Origin: Macrolepiota albuminosa
Lineage: Eukaryota; Basidiomycota; Agaricomycetes; Agaricales; Agaricaceae
DNA: 64,000 nucleotides
Assembly: GCA_027475525.1 (NCBI GenBank)
Contig: JAMWFC010000083.1
Span: 62,001 to 126,000, forward strand
Direction: 5' to 3'
Below are positions 1-11,025 of the stretch, piece by piece. The notes beneath the pieces are model-generated. The model saw only the letters and a program-made list of their open reading frames with translations, was not told the origin of the DNA and ran no database searches. The position numbers were made by a program, and so were the translations under genes. Within the stretch, counting starts at the first letter, position 1; the number at the start of each line of letters is the position of its first letter.

Positions 1-716
1 CCATGGTTGAGGAAAAAAGCGAAAAAGAAATTTCGCCTTTTAAGACGTGTTTCAGCCACAGCTGCTGACCAACTCAGCCAAGCCGCGATCGGCACTGCTG
101 ATCAAATTAAGCGCCGGCACGCTTACTTAATTGATATGGGCACTTAACGCCCTTCAACTCCAAATAACGGTCAAGTGCCGCTAGCTTGGAGCAATGGGAG
201 TGTGGCTCCCATGTTGTGTCCCCCAGGGACCATCGTACTTCAAACTCAAGTGTGTTATGCTCAGTCCACCGGTGCCCAATTATGCACTCGATGAACCATT
301 CGTCATTGTCTCGAGCCCCAAAATCATAGGGGCCCGGGGTTGCCCTGTTAGGGAACAGCGCATCGTCAGACGCGCTGTAAGGTCGCAACAGCGACACATG
401 AAACTTAGGAATGATGCGTCGTTCCTGTAATGCCAGAGGCAGCTCCAACACGTAGTTGGAGGTACTTGGCTCTGCATCTAGGACGCGGTATGGGCCTACC
501 CATTTTGGGCAGAGTTTACTCACCCGTCCCTTTGGGAGCTTCAGATTACGCGTTGATAGGTAGACCAACGCTCCTACTGCTATTGGCGGGTCCGCTCGCC
601 TACGGTGATTGGCGTTTTTCGCCTGGAAGACTCGCGCCTCTATAATGGCGTCATGCGCTGCCACGATGTTCTCCAGGGCCTGCCTGGCGAACTCGACAAC
701 TCCACGGTGAGCCACC

Positions 717-870
717 GTATCAGCACGAACTTCATGCAGCATGGAGGGCAAGTACCCTCCGTTGAGTTCAAAGGGCGCATACCCTGTGGTATCGTATCAG
801 CACGAACTTCATGCAGCATGGAGGGCAAGTACCCTCCGTTGAGTTCAAAGGGCGCATACCCTGTGGTATC
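717..870. repeat. 77-base exact tandem duplication no. 1
   Basis: Positions 717-793 recur as 794-870. It splits the integrase end from the chromodomain; collapsing one copy rejoins the frame. Confidence 0.97.
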
Positions 871-2689
871 CGAGATACTCGCGTTAATCGCAAACTCGGT
901 GAGTGGACACCAGTCCACCCAGTCCCGTTGGTCAGGGCGAACAACTGCCCTCAAAATCTGACCTATACTGCGGTTAGCCCGCTCTGTCTGCCCATCCGTT
1001 TGAGGATGGAAGGACGTCGACATGAGGAGTCGCGCTCCTAGCAGTTTGTGGAGTTCTCTCCACCATTGAGACGTGAACTTCGAGTCACGATCGCTCACAA
1101 TGGTGCTAGGCAGCCCATGCAGCCTAACGATCTCCCTCAGGTAGATCCACGACAGCTCCTTAGCCGTCAGCGTAGTTCGCACCGGTATGAGGTGCACCAT
1201 GCTCGTCATGCGGCATATGACTACCCAGAGGTAATCGAACCCTCTGGACTCGGGAAAGGGACCTACGAAGTCCATTCCGATTGAGTCCCAGGGTTTCACC
1301 GGCACAGGTAGCTGGTGTAGCTTCCTGGGAGGGGATCCAGGGGGCAACTTTGCCCTCTGACACGCTGTGCATGACGCGCAAAACTTAGTCACTTCTTGGG
1401 CCATACGTGGCCACCAATACCATCTCCGGATGTAGCCCAGCGTCCGGGCGGCACCAAAGTGCCCCACCAGGGCATGGGCCTGGTCCAAGACCCACGTAAC
1501 AATGGTACGCGTACGGGGGAGGCATACCACTGCCACCCCTTGACGGTTCTCCGTTGTGATGAGTCCACCAGGCTCATGCCTGAACCGAGGATGGTCGTCA
1601 GGATTGGCAATTATCTCGGCAAAGAGAGGATCATTGCCATAGTCCTGCACCACCTCCTGCCGGAAGTCATCATTGACCAGGCTAGGAGGCTGGGATGAAG
1701 GCAATTCGCCTTCGAGCATCTCCGCAAGCGTAACGGGTACATCATGGTGCTCGTGCTCCCTAGTGGACGCTGGGTCCACGGCTTCATGCTCCTTGAGCAA
1801 CTGGGCGGCTACGTCCCGTTCTTCACGCTGCTCTCTGAGGCGAGTGCTTCGCCTCCGTTCATCATCACGCATAGCGCGTACTTCCAGGACATGCTCCCTG
1901 AGCTCCTGGTATCGGTGGAGAGGTAAATTCTCTCCATCAGGGTCTATGCGGCAGTCTGCCTGCACATACTCATGAGGCTCGTGAGCCTCCCCGACTACAT
2001 CACTCTCAAAGTAGCGCGACAAGCAGTCTGCCACTTTGTTGAGTTCACCTTTAACATAGGTGATGTCGAACTGGTATCTCGACATGTAGTCTATCCACCG
2101 TCGCTGGCGCAGCGACAAGTTCACCTGAGTTTTAAAGAACTCAAGGGCCTTGTGGTCCGTTATGATGTGGATGGGGTATCCCATCAGCTTATCCTCCCAC
2201 TTGAGGAGGGCCTCGAGTATGGCAAGAGTCTCCAGCTCGTGCACTGCATAGTTTTGCTGGGCCATCGTGAACTTCTTCGACATGAACCCTGCTGGGCGGC
2301 ATGTCTGCCAGCTGCTTCCCTGGCCATACATGGCTCCGACGCCTGTCTTGGATGCGTTGCAAATGAGCCATATTGGCTCGTCCCGTCTAGGGTCGATTGG
2401 TCGAATCACCGGAGTCTTTGTACAGATCCGTTTGACCATCTCAAAGCACCGCTGGTGCAACGGCCTCCAATTGAACGGTGATCCGTTCTGCGTCATGGCC
2501 ATAAGTGGCCCAGTATAGGCTGTGACATCGGGCAAGAAGCTCGATATGTAGTTGACAAGGCCAACGAATCGTTGGATGTCATTGTAGTTTTGGGGCGTGC
2601 GCCACTCCCGAATACGATCGAGCTTGTCCTGATCAGGGTGGATACCCCGCTCGTCTATGACATGCCCTAGGCAGTCTATACTCTGAGCG

Positions 2690-2843
2690 TAGAGCTCACA
2701 TTTTTTCCACTTCAAGTACAACTTGTACTTGCGCAGTCGTTCGAATACGACTCTGAGGTGCTGCTCTAGAGCTCACATTTTTTCCACTTCAAGTACAACT
2801 TGTACTTGCGCAGTCGTTCGAATACGACTCTGAGGTGCTGCTC
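2690..2843. repeat. 77-base exact tandem duplication no. 2
   Basis: Positions 2690-2766 recur as 2767-2843, matching for exactly 77 bases. It lies between RT and RNase H of A1. Confidence 0.97.
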
Positions 2844-3296
2844 ATGCTCTCCATAGTATCCGAGTAGATGAATATGTCATCTAAGTAGACGTGCATGAAC
2901 CGTCCTATTACGTCTCGGAAGATAGAGGTCATTAGCCTCTGGAAAGTTGCTGGAGCATTGCAGTCTCCGATCTGCATTATATTGCTTGTGAATGTACCCA
3001 TGATTGACACAAATACGGTCTTTGGTACGTCCTCGGTGCGAATGCGCACCTGCTCGTAGGCATCAGTAAAGTCAATCTTCGAGCGATACTTTGCCCGAGC
3101 CACGTCTTCCCAGATCACCTCTTGATCTGGTAAAGGAGTTACATCCTTTATGGTATTGTCATTGCGCTGACGCGCATCAAGAGCTGTTCGAAGGGTTCCA
3201 TCCTTCTTCGGGATGCACAATAACGGTGCAGCTTGAGCGGTGGTGCATGGGGACCACCATTGAGCATTCAAATAGCGATTAGTCTTATCGCGTAGT

Positions 3297-3450
3297 TGCT
3301 CCTGGAGGGCGCGCAGACAGCGCGGCAAGTGGTACTTATACTGCTTGTTCTCGTCTATGAGATTAATCTCATGTGCTCCTGGAGGGCGCGCAGACAGCGC
3401 GGCAAGTGGTACTTATACTGCTTGTTCTCGTCTATGAGATTAATCTCATG
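3297..3450. repeat. 77-base exact tandem duplication no. 3
   Basis: Positions 3297-3373 recur as 3374-3450, exactly 77 bases. The residues LPRCLRALQE appear twice, once at the end of one frame and once at the start of the next. Confidence 0.97.
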
Positions 3451-4239
3451 GTTCACCTCCCGCCACGGCGGGAGCTCCTCCTTGGTCCCATTGACCATGT
3501 CGGCAAATTCTTCTTGCCATTGCTGACGCAACCGAGGAATATCTTCCTCACAAAGGCTTGTCGCCTTCTGCTTCCCCTTCATACGCACCGGGGGAAGTAC
3601 TTCCACCATCTCTGAGGGTGGCCGAGGCGGCGGTGCATACTGCTCGTGCATTGCGAGCACCCGATTGACACTGTCATCAGGTATATGTAGTCTCAGCGGA
3701 GCACCCGCTGCCGCTGCCTTATAAGCCACGAGGCTTCTTCCCTCACGTACAAGCGAGTACGCTACGGACACCTCGTCCGGGGCTGGCTGGCAATACGCTG
3801 GTTTGACGGTCATCCGTCTCTGGTGCGCATTTTGCGCACACGTGGCTGCCACCAGCTCGTTCCACTCTTGCGGCATTTGGGGGTCGTATGCCCAGTCGTA
3901 CTCCGGCAGGGGAGCTGGTCGCTCCCATAGGGACCGTGTGTCCCCCTCTACTGAGGCTTCCGCCTCTTGGATGCTGTCTTTCAAGTCTTCCAACTTGACT
4001 CGTGAGGACGTAGGTGGACATACATCCACTGAGTCCTCCTGTCGTCTCGCCTTTCAATGGCGTTTGTCCGGAGGCCTTGCACCTCGAATCTCAGGAGCGA
4101 TTATTCGCTCGTTGCTCCTCTTGGAGGCTTGATACTCCTCCTCGCTCATCATTACCACGTTGTGGTCTGCGCTCAGTCCAGGCATAGCCTGCACTTCCTC
4201 CTCCACATCCTCCACGGCCGGCACTCTGCGCCGGCCAAG

Positions 4240-7200
4240 TCATGGAGAGTCCTTGCATTTCTCCGTAGTGCGATGACATCGCAGACAATTATCAGTGTCG
4301 TCTGCTGTAGCTCGTTCGGCTGGGATCACTTTCCCATTCACTAGTACCTGACATTGGTCAAAGTCTAGTATGACTTTGTTACGCCGCATGAATGGCGTTC
4401 CCAGTATCATATTGTAGCAATCGAAGTTCGCTACATCCATGTATTCCCGGCTACGTGAGCCCGGCGTTTGGACATTCACATTTGTCCCATACTGCACCAT
4501 GGCTCGGCTCCCTACGGTGCCCAGCTGTAACGCCAATGGCATATCCAACTCCTGCACGGATATTCCGTACACATGGGTGAACTGGGGTGTTATGCCCGAT
4601 GTGGTACTCCCAGAGTCCCATAGGGTCCATGCCTTGTGGCCGTCTACGTCCACATACGAGACCAGGCACTCCTTGTCTGCTCGTTTCAATGTTGGGCGCT
4701 GCAAAGTGCCCTCTGCACAACGAAGGGTCACCTTCTTCATCTGAACTATGTTATTCCGTTCGGGATCATTTGTGGACGGCCAATCCGTCATCGCCGCTAG
4801 GCACTCAGAGTCGCTGTTGCGACTGTAATACTCATTGTCGTAGACGTCGTCATATACGTCGACTGTGACATACTCCTCCCCCTCCACGACCACACTCTCG
4901 GGCTCGGCGCCCGATGCCTCCTCTGGGGGCTCCTGGTCGTTTGTGGGGTGTTCCGCCTCAGACTCGGCAGATACGTCTCCATCACTCCCACTCGCAGCTG
5001 CAGTATGTGCAGCTCGAAGGTGGGCGCGGGGTGTATACCCCTTCCTCGGGGGTCCTGGCTTCACAGGGCAGTTGGTAGCGTAGTGGCCTGGTTGGCCACA
5101 CGCGAAACAAGTCCCCGACTGCCCCGGTGGGTTGGCCGGCTTGAAGTCCGGCCTTGGTTTAGGACGTTCGCCGTCCGGCGCCCGCTCTGGGCGTGGGCGG
5201 CTCCGCCCTCGGTTCGCAGCAGGGGTTCTGCGTACAACAAACCACGTGTTGCGGTCACGGTCCAAATCGGTCTTTTTGGCCAGGAAGGTCCCCACATGCT
5301 GACCCCGTGAGGGTGTCCCACCAGGCGGTAGTTGCCTGGGTCCCCCTTTGTGCCCACTCCGATGTTCGTAGTGGTTAGCAGTCTTCAGAGACTGCTCATA
5401 CCGGATGGCATATGCCACAAATTCTTCCACATCGTTGACTTCTGGGGACAATCCGTCCTCACGTATCAAATAGCGGCGCATATCCGCTGGAATGCCATCC
5501 AAGAACGTTTCGAGCATTGTATACCTGTCCGGGTATACTGCCATGTTCTGGGCATGGTCATTAAGGGTATCATAGAACCCTTGTACTCCCAACTTCTCGG
5601 TGTACTTGGCGGACTGGAAGTCCCGCCTTGCATCCTGGAGCGTTGAGGGGTGTACGAATCGATTGTACAGTCCTGTAAGGACTCCTTTAAACGTCCAGTC
5701 ATATTGGACACGGTTGACGTGCAGTACTGCCCGTCGAAACCAACCCATGGCCTCTCCGGCCAAGAACTCAGGCAGAACAAAAATTCGTTCTCGTTCCATA
5801 CGGTCACCTCCGTATAAGCACATGGCAAGATGGGTGCATACATCCATCGCCCAATCTTCCAGGTCGCTGAACTTGGACGCGCCTGTATAGGCGCAAATGT
5901 GCCTACTGTCTGCTTTACGCAGCTTCACTCCGTCTGGTAACCGTAAGGTTACGCCCAGGGCATCATCGACTACTCGATGCAGGCGATTGTGCATGGCTTC
6001 ACGATGCATTCGGATGGCTTCCCGCTGACCCGGGGATCTAGTCGCCAAATCAGCGGCATGGGGAAGTGACTTCCCCCGTCCACCTTGCGGGGGACGTCCC
6101 GAGCCTCCTCGACTGTGGGCATAATTGCCCTCGTCTCGAGGAATCGACCTAGGGCTGTCATCCTGGCCGTTACCAGGGACATCACATCTCGTGGCGCCAT
6201 CTCGATTGAGGAAGTCTTCTCGATCATGATCGTTGCGCCGCCCTGGACCTGGAGAAGCTTGATTCTCCTGACCCTGCGTGACGAATTGACAATGCATCTC
6301 ATCAATGGGCTTAGTGCCCTCAAATACAATGCCCTGATTGTCTATAAGGGACTGTCCCTTAGTCCTGAGGTCGCCATTGCGCATACGTTGGTACGCGACT
6401 CTGTCGCTCAATGTTTCGGCCATGGGCACGCGCGGCATCACGGATGCCTCGCTTTCCACTTTGAGCACAGTGCTATCGTGCCCATCCGGACCTGACATAT
6501 CTGTCCTACGGTCATGGTTACGCATGTGCGGGGGCTCCTCATGCCACTCTTGTCCTGCTGGAGTATAAAAAGTACTCACCGGTCTTACTTCGGGCACTTC
6601 TTGTGCCCATGCTAGTGCCTCCACTAGCTCGATTCCGACGTCTTGATTGCGTCGTGCCGAGCATTCCTCGGACGTGTGGCTCCAGGGGGTCGAGACCCCC
6701 GATTGCCATGTGGCCTTACGCTGCACATACATTTGCAGCTCCATAGTGAGCACTCTCACCATCAAATCAGTATATTTCGTACTGAATACATTGGGCACTT
6801 CGTGCCCTTGTCGCCTAAGTGCTACTATATGGGCTGACGCGTAGCGCTCGAGTCGCGCTTGGGTGGTGTATTTCATCACCTCTGGGTGCAAGTCCCAGAA
6901 CACCTGCAAGCGCACGGTGTACGCAGTTTTTAGCCGCTGTTCCTCTGCTCCGATGTCGTTGTCACTTGACGACTCCATCACCTCCTCTGGAAGCTCTACA
7001 ACCTCCGGAGCTTCCTCCACTGCTGGTGTGCGTGGAAATCGATCTTCCGCGCGGTATCCTTCAGGCCTTGCAGCCTCCTCCGGTACCTCTTCTAAGCGGG
7101 CTTCCGCTACTTTAGAAGGCATTGGACCCGCTGTGGACCGCCTGGTCCCACTGCTCCGGCTTGCAGGGAGGGTTCTCCCAGTCCGTACTGACGACTCGGC

Positions 7201-7329
7201 GTCTCCTGGGGCGCCATAGGCGCCGGTTGACTGTCGGCCGTCCTGCGGGGGTCCTTTGGAAGCCAATCGGCTAGACCGTCGCGGTCCTCCTGGCAACTGC
7301 GTAACTGGGGGCGTTAATCCCCCGGGCAT
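4240..7329 (-). CDS. A1 Gag with zinc knuckle, fused to aspartic protease
   Basis: This is an open frame of 1029 codons from ATG at 7329. The long Gag part forms the particle. A CCHC zinc knuckle (CFACGQPGHYATNC, plus-strand positions about 5070-5110) binds RNA. The protease active site is LWDSGSTTSG near 4600, followed by the retropepsin-like MILGTPFM motif near 4400. The frame ends in TGA at 4240. Because pol continues in the same frame, and the TGA could be a CGA changed at its CpG, the ancestral element probably had one Gag-Pol frame as in the Tf1/sushi group. That is an inference. The first third is rich in Pro, Glu and Arg and is poorly conserved in general. Confidence 0.85.
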   Translation of the reverse strand: MPGGLTPPVTQLPGGPRRSSRLASKGPPQDGRQSTGAYGAPGDAESSVRTGRTLPASRSSGTRRSTAGPMPSKVAEARLEEVPEEAARPEGYRAEDRFPRTPAVEEAPEVVELPEEVMESSSDNDIGAEEQRLKTAYTVRLQVFWDLHPEVMKYTTQARLERYASAHIVALRRQGHEVPNVFSTKYTDLMVRVLTMELQMYVQRKATWQSGVSTPWSHTSEECSARRNQDVGIELVEALAWAQEVPEVRPVSTFYTPAGQEWHEEPPHMRNHDRRTDMSGPDGHDSTVLKVESEASVMPRVPMAETLSDRVAYQRMRNGDLRTKGQSLIDNQGIVFEGTKPIDEMHCQFVTQGQENQASPGPGRRNDHDREDFLNRDGATRCDVPGNGQDDSPRSIPRDEGNYAHSRGGSGRPPQGGRGKSLPHAADLATRSPGQREAIRMHREAMHNRLHRVVDDALGVTLRLPDGVKLRKADSRHICAYTGASKFSDLEDWAMDVCTHLAMCLYGGDRMERERIFVLPEFLAGEAMGWFRRAVLHVNRVQYDWTFKGVLTGLYNRFVHPSTLQDARRDFQSAKYTEKLGVQGFYDTLNDHAQNMAVYPDRYTMLETFLDGIPADMRRYLIREDGLSPEVNDVEEFVAYAIRYEQSLKTANHYEHRSGHKGGPRQLPPGGTPSRGQHVGTFLAKKTDLDRDRNTWFVVRRTPAANRGRSRPRPERAPDGERPKPRPDFKPANPPGQSGTCFACGQPGHYATNCPVKPGPPRKGYTPRAHLRAAHTAAASGSDGDVSAESEAEHPTNDQEPPEEASGAEPESVVVEGEEYVTVDVYDDVYDNEYYSRNSDSECLAAMTDWPSTNDPERNNIVQMKKVTLRCAEGTLQRPTLKRADKECLVSYVDVDGHKAWTLWDSGSTTSGITPQFTHVYGISVQELDMPLALQLGTVGSRAMVQYGTNVNVQTPGSRSREYMDVANFDCYNMILGTPFMRRNKVILDFDQCQVLVNGKVIPAERATADDTDNCLRCHRTTEKCKDSP

Positions 7330-7682
7330 CTTGTTTTGGAGGCGTTGCGGACCGTCCTGCTGTGAGCTTTCAGCTCTCCGGGCCTCGCTCTCATTCCCAG
7401 CCAGGTCGGTACTCTGACCTCAGTCTCGAGCCTTGGGTCTTACCTGACCCGCATTGGACGCTGACGCGTCCTGGGTGTCTGCTGGGTCTCCCCGTAGGTC
7501 GTGGGCATTTTGCCCGCCGTCAGTGGGCGCTGCAGATATGGGATTACTCATCGATCCCCTGTTTGAAATTTGCACGGTGTGGCTGTGCAAGAAGCTCGAG
7601 AAGCTGATAGAGTTCTGTCAACAAACTCAACGACTGACGTCGGATGCTAGGCAATAGATCCTAGCTGGCGGATTCAAAAAAA
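7330..7682 (-). other. A1 5' leader between LTR and gag
   Basis: Untranslated leader of A1. It is homologous to 12030-12368 in the second copy A2. Directly inside the LTR I see no classical TGG-starting primer binding site, so the primer type is unknown. Confidence 0.6.
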
Positions 7683-7917
7683 TGTAACGAAGTTACAGAG
7701 ATTGTGAGAGCTTAGGTTCACACTGCACAGAATCAGACCAGTCCGGTCTATTGACTATGTAGTATCAACACAAAATAAGCTGCTTTGTAAGCAGCTGGTA
7801 AACTAATTTATATAATAATGTAAATTAATATTATATTATAATAAATATAATATAATAGTATCTACTGTAAGGTAAGTAAAGCTATGTGGCCAACGCCACA
7901 TAGCGGACTACGCTACA
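7683..7917 (-). repeat. A1 5' LTR (235 bp)
   Basis: On the plus strand the repeat starts TGTAACGAAG and ends GACTACGCTACA; on the minus strand it therefore starts TG and ends GTTACA. The same unit recurs in A2 at 12369-12661. The outer edge is fixed by the resumption of element C coding sequence at 7918. Confidence 0.8.
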
Positions 7918-8066
7918 GCCTATTACCGTATCTTGCCAGGGAACAAATTGACTTGCTGCTTGAAGCGCTAGATATTGACACTGCTAAACTAAGGGAACTT
8001 GAAGAAACTGACTTATTGGATGATGATGATTTGCCGACTTTGGTTGAAGAAGAAGAAAATGATTAA
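7918..8066 (+). pseudogene. C-terminal end of element C pol
   Basis: The frame reads LLPYLAREQIDLL ... ALDIDTAKLRELEET and stops at 8064-8066. It matches the last 48 residues of element B pol (LIPYLAREHIPLP ... ALDIDTAKLRELEET, ending 22691). The codons before 7918 are LTR of A1, so this is the 3' side of the insertion of A1. Not an independent gene. Confidence 0.85.
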
Positions 8067-8598
8067 AAAAGAATATATTGATGAGCTCCCTTTTTCTATT
8101 ACTTATCTTACTTATCTTTCTTGCCGATACTTACTATACTATATTCAACAGACATTTCCTTACATAGTCAAGCCGCAGCACTAGCGTGTTGCCAACGCTT
8201 AGCGCCCTGCGCAACTCTTGCCAAGGGTTTTTTGCTATGATGATTTACTGAGTGTTTCCCTTTTTTCCTCGAAATTTGTCTAAGTCCCTCACCTACTTCT
8301 CCTCTTACTGGCACCTACCTTAAAAATGCTTACCGCTCGTCTTCCCTTTGCCTTACTTGACTTACCCTGTGCTGGTGCACTAACTCAGACTGGTCTTATA
8401 CTTTCACTTGCCAATGAAGCAACAAAAACTTGTACAAGATGGGCGGTAACAAAAACAAAATATATACAGAAACGGCCTATCTACGCTAAGGTCCATTTAC
8501 TTGCTATTGTTGTCCATTGGTAAGGAGTCATCAGAGACTGGCAGGGAGGAATCGCGAAGAGGAAGAAGGTCGCCAGGCAAGATGTTGTTGGAAGTTTG
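8067..8598. other. Element C spacer between pol and antisense gene
   Basis: No gene is recognised. A short block around 8220-8270, with TTACTGAGTGTTTCCC, recurs at about 24610-24665 in element B at the equivalent place, so it is part of the family backbone and may hold a shared 3' end signal. Confidence 0.6.
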
Positions 8599-10856
8599 CT
8601 AGTCCAGGGCGGCTTGGCAATCTGCTTGGTAATTGCGCAGGACATGCAGGCTGCGACCCAAGTTAGAATAGCACAGACAAAGCGCCATGAGCTGGCCCTG
8701 GACTCGTTCTTGTTCCCACTCCATTGCCGACTCCATCATTGCCACCCTCCTCAAAAACCTCTCAAGCATCTCCTGTGGGTTAAGCGCCACCACCGGGTAT
8801 ATGAGGTCTTGCCCCAGCCAGTTGAAAGCGTCGCCAGTAACCATTGGCTGCGGCTGGGGAGTCCAAGAGGGATTGACCCTGGCGACCACGGGGCGCCTAG
8901 GCTCCAATCTGGCAATGTCCTCGGGGTCTGACACCTCCCAAGGGGCAACGCTACCATAGGGAGGCAGCCAGCGCCACTCAGGCTCCTCCCGGGTAACTCC
9001 TGCTGCTCCCTCCCCTTCTCCCCCTACCGCCTCCTTTGCGGGTGCCTCCTCCTCGTCACCTTCACACTGGGTCGCCAAGGTCTCGTCTTCCTCCCCATCT
9101 GCGTCTTCGTCACCAGCAGTGGTGGCCACTGCCGATAGTTCCTCCTCCTGCTGCTCTTCCATTGGCGGGGGGACCATACCCGCGTTGTCCTCAGCAGCAG
9201 TCGGCAGAGAAACCCCCCTCAGATAGATGGGAGAAAGCAACTTACTTGGCCCAGCCTCCGAATCCCTTACTGGTAGGCGAGAGGCAGCAAGCGCCTTCTC
9301 TAGCTCCTCCATCTCCACGTCCTCGGGGGTAGGGGGAGAAGACTCCACTACCCACGCACGCTTAGCCTTGCCCTTCCCTTTGGCGGGCGAGGAGACTTGT
9401 TGTTTCAAAGGGACCGTAGTCCCTTGGCACTCTCTGGTGCCACAGTTGCCGACTGTTGCGGATTTGTCCTCTTGACACGTCGGCAGCGCCAGGGAACTCT
9501 TGTTGATTGTTGCCGTGTCTCCAGTGGCCTGCTTCTTCCTCTTCCCCTCAACAAACTCCCACGCCCTCTTGACAAGGACGGCGCGCTTGAAAGTGTGCTC
9601 CACTACCATGTCGGGAGCTCCACCGCGTTTGTGACTCTTAGCGCCGTCCAGAGTGCAAGCCCGTTTCAGCGTACCGCACCGGTAGCAAGGCTGGCCACCA
9701 GTGGGGTACCAACACCCCTCTGGGTCATTGTCAGCCCAGCACTTGTCGCACTACAAGAATGTTAACAAGAGCGGTAAGGAAAGCCAAAGTACTTACCGCT
9801 CCTTGGGAGTCCTTGAACTCCCGTCTTACCGCTGGGCTTGCCGTCCTCTTGTCCTTCATCTCCAGCAAGACCACTCCCGCCTCCATTCCTTCATCCAAAA
9901 CCACCTCATCTCGTCGCACTACCAGCAAACCCTTCAGCTCTGCATCGCTAAAGGAAGTTTGCGTTGGCACCTGCCAACTAGTTGGTTAGCAGGGGAAGTA
10001 CCTTGGCATAACAAACTTACCGTGTAACAAGGGGCGGCAGCCTTACGAGACTTAGAATAGGATAAGAGACGGGCGCCAGCGGTAAGAACGCCTGAACTTA
10101 TCTTCTTTTTCAAAGTCTTGCCAGGCTTGACCAGAGAGCCTGATTTGCTTGCCAGCAGTGCTGGGCTTCGGGCACTACTGGCATGGGAATCCTTCTCACC
10201 TGACACCTGCCTCCTTGCAACTGGCGACCAGGTTCTTGCCAAGGGCCTCTCGCTCCTCCAAGGCCTTGGTCCTCTCCTTGGCGTCTTGGGAGGCCTCTTC
10301 CAGCACGCTCTTGCGAATTGCCACCATCGCAGCATCCACCTGCAAATTGGCAAGAGGCGCCAATACCTCTTGCTTACTGTGAGGGGACAGATCAGACCAC
10401 AGCTAAGTTAGGAATCACAGTTAGAGATACTCACTCAGGCGCTGGCGCGCTTACCGTCATTGGCAAGGTGCCAGAGAGGATGTCCTCCAACTCGTTCTCA
10501 ATAGTCGGGATGGGAGGAGGCACCTGGGGGATCGGTTAGCTAGCAATGCGGCAAGCAACTAAAAGAGCTTATAAAGCGAGAAAACGGCGCTAACCAGTCG
10601 GTGCCACGATTATCAACTAGCGGGCTTGGCACCACTCCCGCACCTCAATCTCCCTATCCCACCCTACGCCAAGAACGCAAACCTCATACCAGCGTTCCAA
10701 CAGCTTCATCACAGCAACAATCAAGTTTGGAGGCGCCTCCACACCCACACCCTCGATGTGCCTAATAAAGTTGTTTGCCTTGTCAATATAGGCGGAGGCG
10801 GCGTCTTGAGCCTCGCGAGACAGTATGGGAGGCAGAGTTGGAATGTGGAAAGACAT
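8599..10856 (-). CDS. Antisense accessory gene of element C, six-Cys motif
   Basis: A multi-exon gene runs opposite to the element. The likely first exon starts at ATG 10856 (MSFHIPTLPPILSRE...). A middle exon near 9970-9760 encodes SFSDAELKGLL and a conserved segment. The main exon starts at 9750 after a CTTGTAG acceptor and runs to TAG at 8599. It opens with six cysteines spaced C-x2-C-x8-C-x8-C-x2-C-x6-C (9750-9655, CDKCW...EGCWYP...PCYRC...C), then a basic stretch, a Ser/Pro/Glu-rich acidic region, and a C-terminal part with WRWLPPY and GDAFNWLG. The same architecture, spacing and motifs occur in element B (24802-27463). The cysteine spacing resembles the Zn(II)2Cys6 cluster of fungal regulators, with a longer first loop. 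Function unknown. In-frame stops near the end of exon 1 suggest this copy is damaged or that an intron is misplaced. Confidence 0.6.
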
Positions 10857-11025
10857 ATTATTTTTGAAGAGCACCAGGTAAAATCAGAGAAGAGAGGTGA
10901 AGTCCAAACTTATGCGCCAGGACTATAAACGAAGTTTGGAGAATGCACGGACCACTTGTCACAAAAGCGGTAACGGTAGCCTTATTTGGTGACTGAGGAC
11001 AGTCAATTTTTCAGTTGGGGGGAGA
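10857..11025. promoter_or_regulatory. Upstream region of antisense gene and polypurine tract
   Basis: The block 10990-11025 (GACTGAGGACAGTCAATT ... TTGGGGGGAGA) is repeated almost unchanged at 27574-27609 in B. It ends in a polypurine tract just before the LTR, the usual start of plus-strand DNA synthesis. GACTGAGGACAGTC is also an imperfect palindrome. Confidence 0.75.

Larger units (their letters stand above)
107..4056 (-). pseudogene. A1 pol: RT, RNase H, integrase, chromodomain
   Basis: Segments by position: linker and RT start 4053-3297, RT 3328-2789 with the catalytic YLDD motif, RNase H and integrase 2721-640, integrase end and chromodomain 751-107. The integrase has an HHCC zinc site (GHFGA...CASCTACQ) and the catalytic D, D, E in MDFVGP, SDRDSKF and TDGQTERAN. 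RNase H reads NASKTGVGA where the family has DAS. The chromodomain is near the end (EWFIECIIGHRW ... VRWSLGDTTWEP). The pol frame is the same as the gag frame and is separated from it by TGA at 4240-4242 and TGA at 4054-4056. A missing base near 2850 shifts the frame just after YLDD. The other breaks (at 3297, 2690 and 717) disappear when one 77-base copy is removed, since 77 is not a multiple of three. Confidence 0.9.
1..7917 (-). mobile_element. Ty3/gypsy chromovirus A1, left end outside the window
   Basis: Read on the minus strand the order is 5' LTR (7917-7683), leader, Gag with CCHC zinc knuckle, aspartic protease, reverse transcriptase, RNase H, integrase and chromodomain. This order, with a chromodomain after the integrase, defines chromoviruses. 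The 3' LTR lies beyond position 1. The element sits inside the end of the pol gene of element C: the reading frame of C resumes at 7918 directly after the LTR. The copy is dead or nearly so: two in-frame TGA codons, one single-base frameshift near 2850 and Asn in place of the first RNase H Asp. Three further frame breaks coincide with 77-base tandem duplications and probably are assembly errors. Confidence 0.93.

Noticed and set aside
717..870. 77-base duplications as real minisatellites or replication slippage hot spots
   Set aside because: Identical length at 17 unrelated sequences, perfect copies and always two units speak for assembly joins.
7884..8066. Small complete-looking gene starting at ATG 7884
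   Set aside because: The start lies inside the A1 LTR; only the part after 7917 is coding and it is the end of element C pol.
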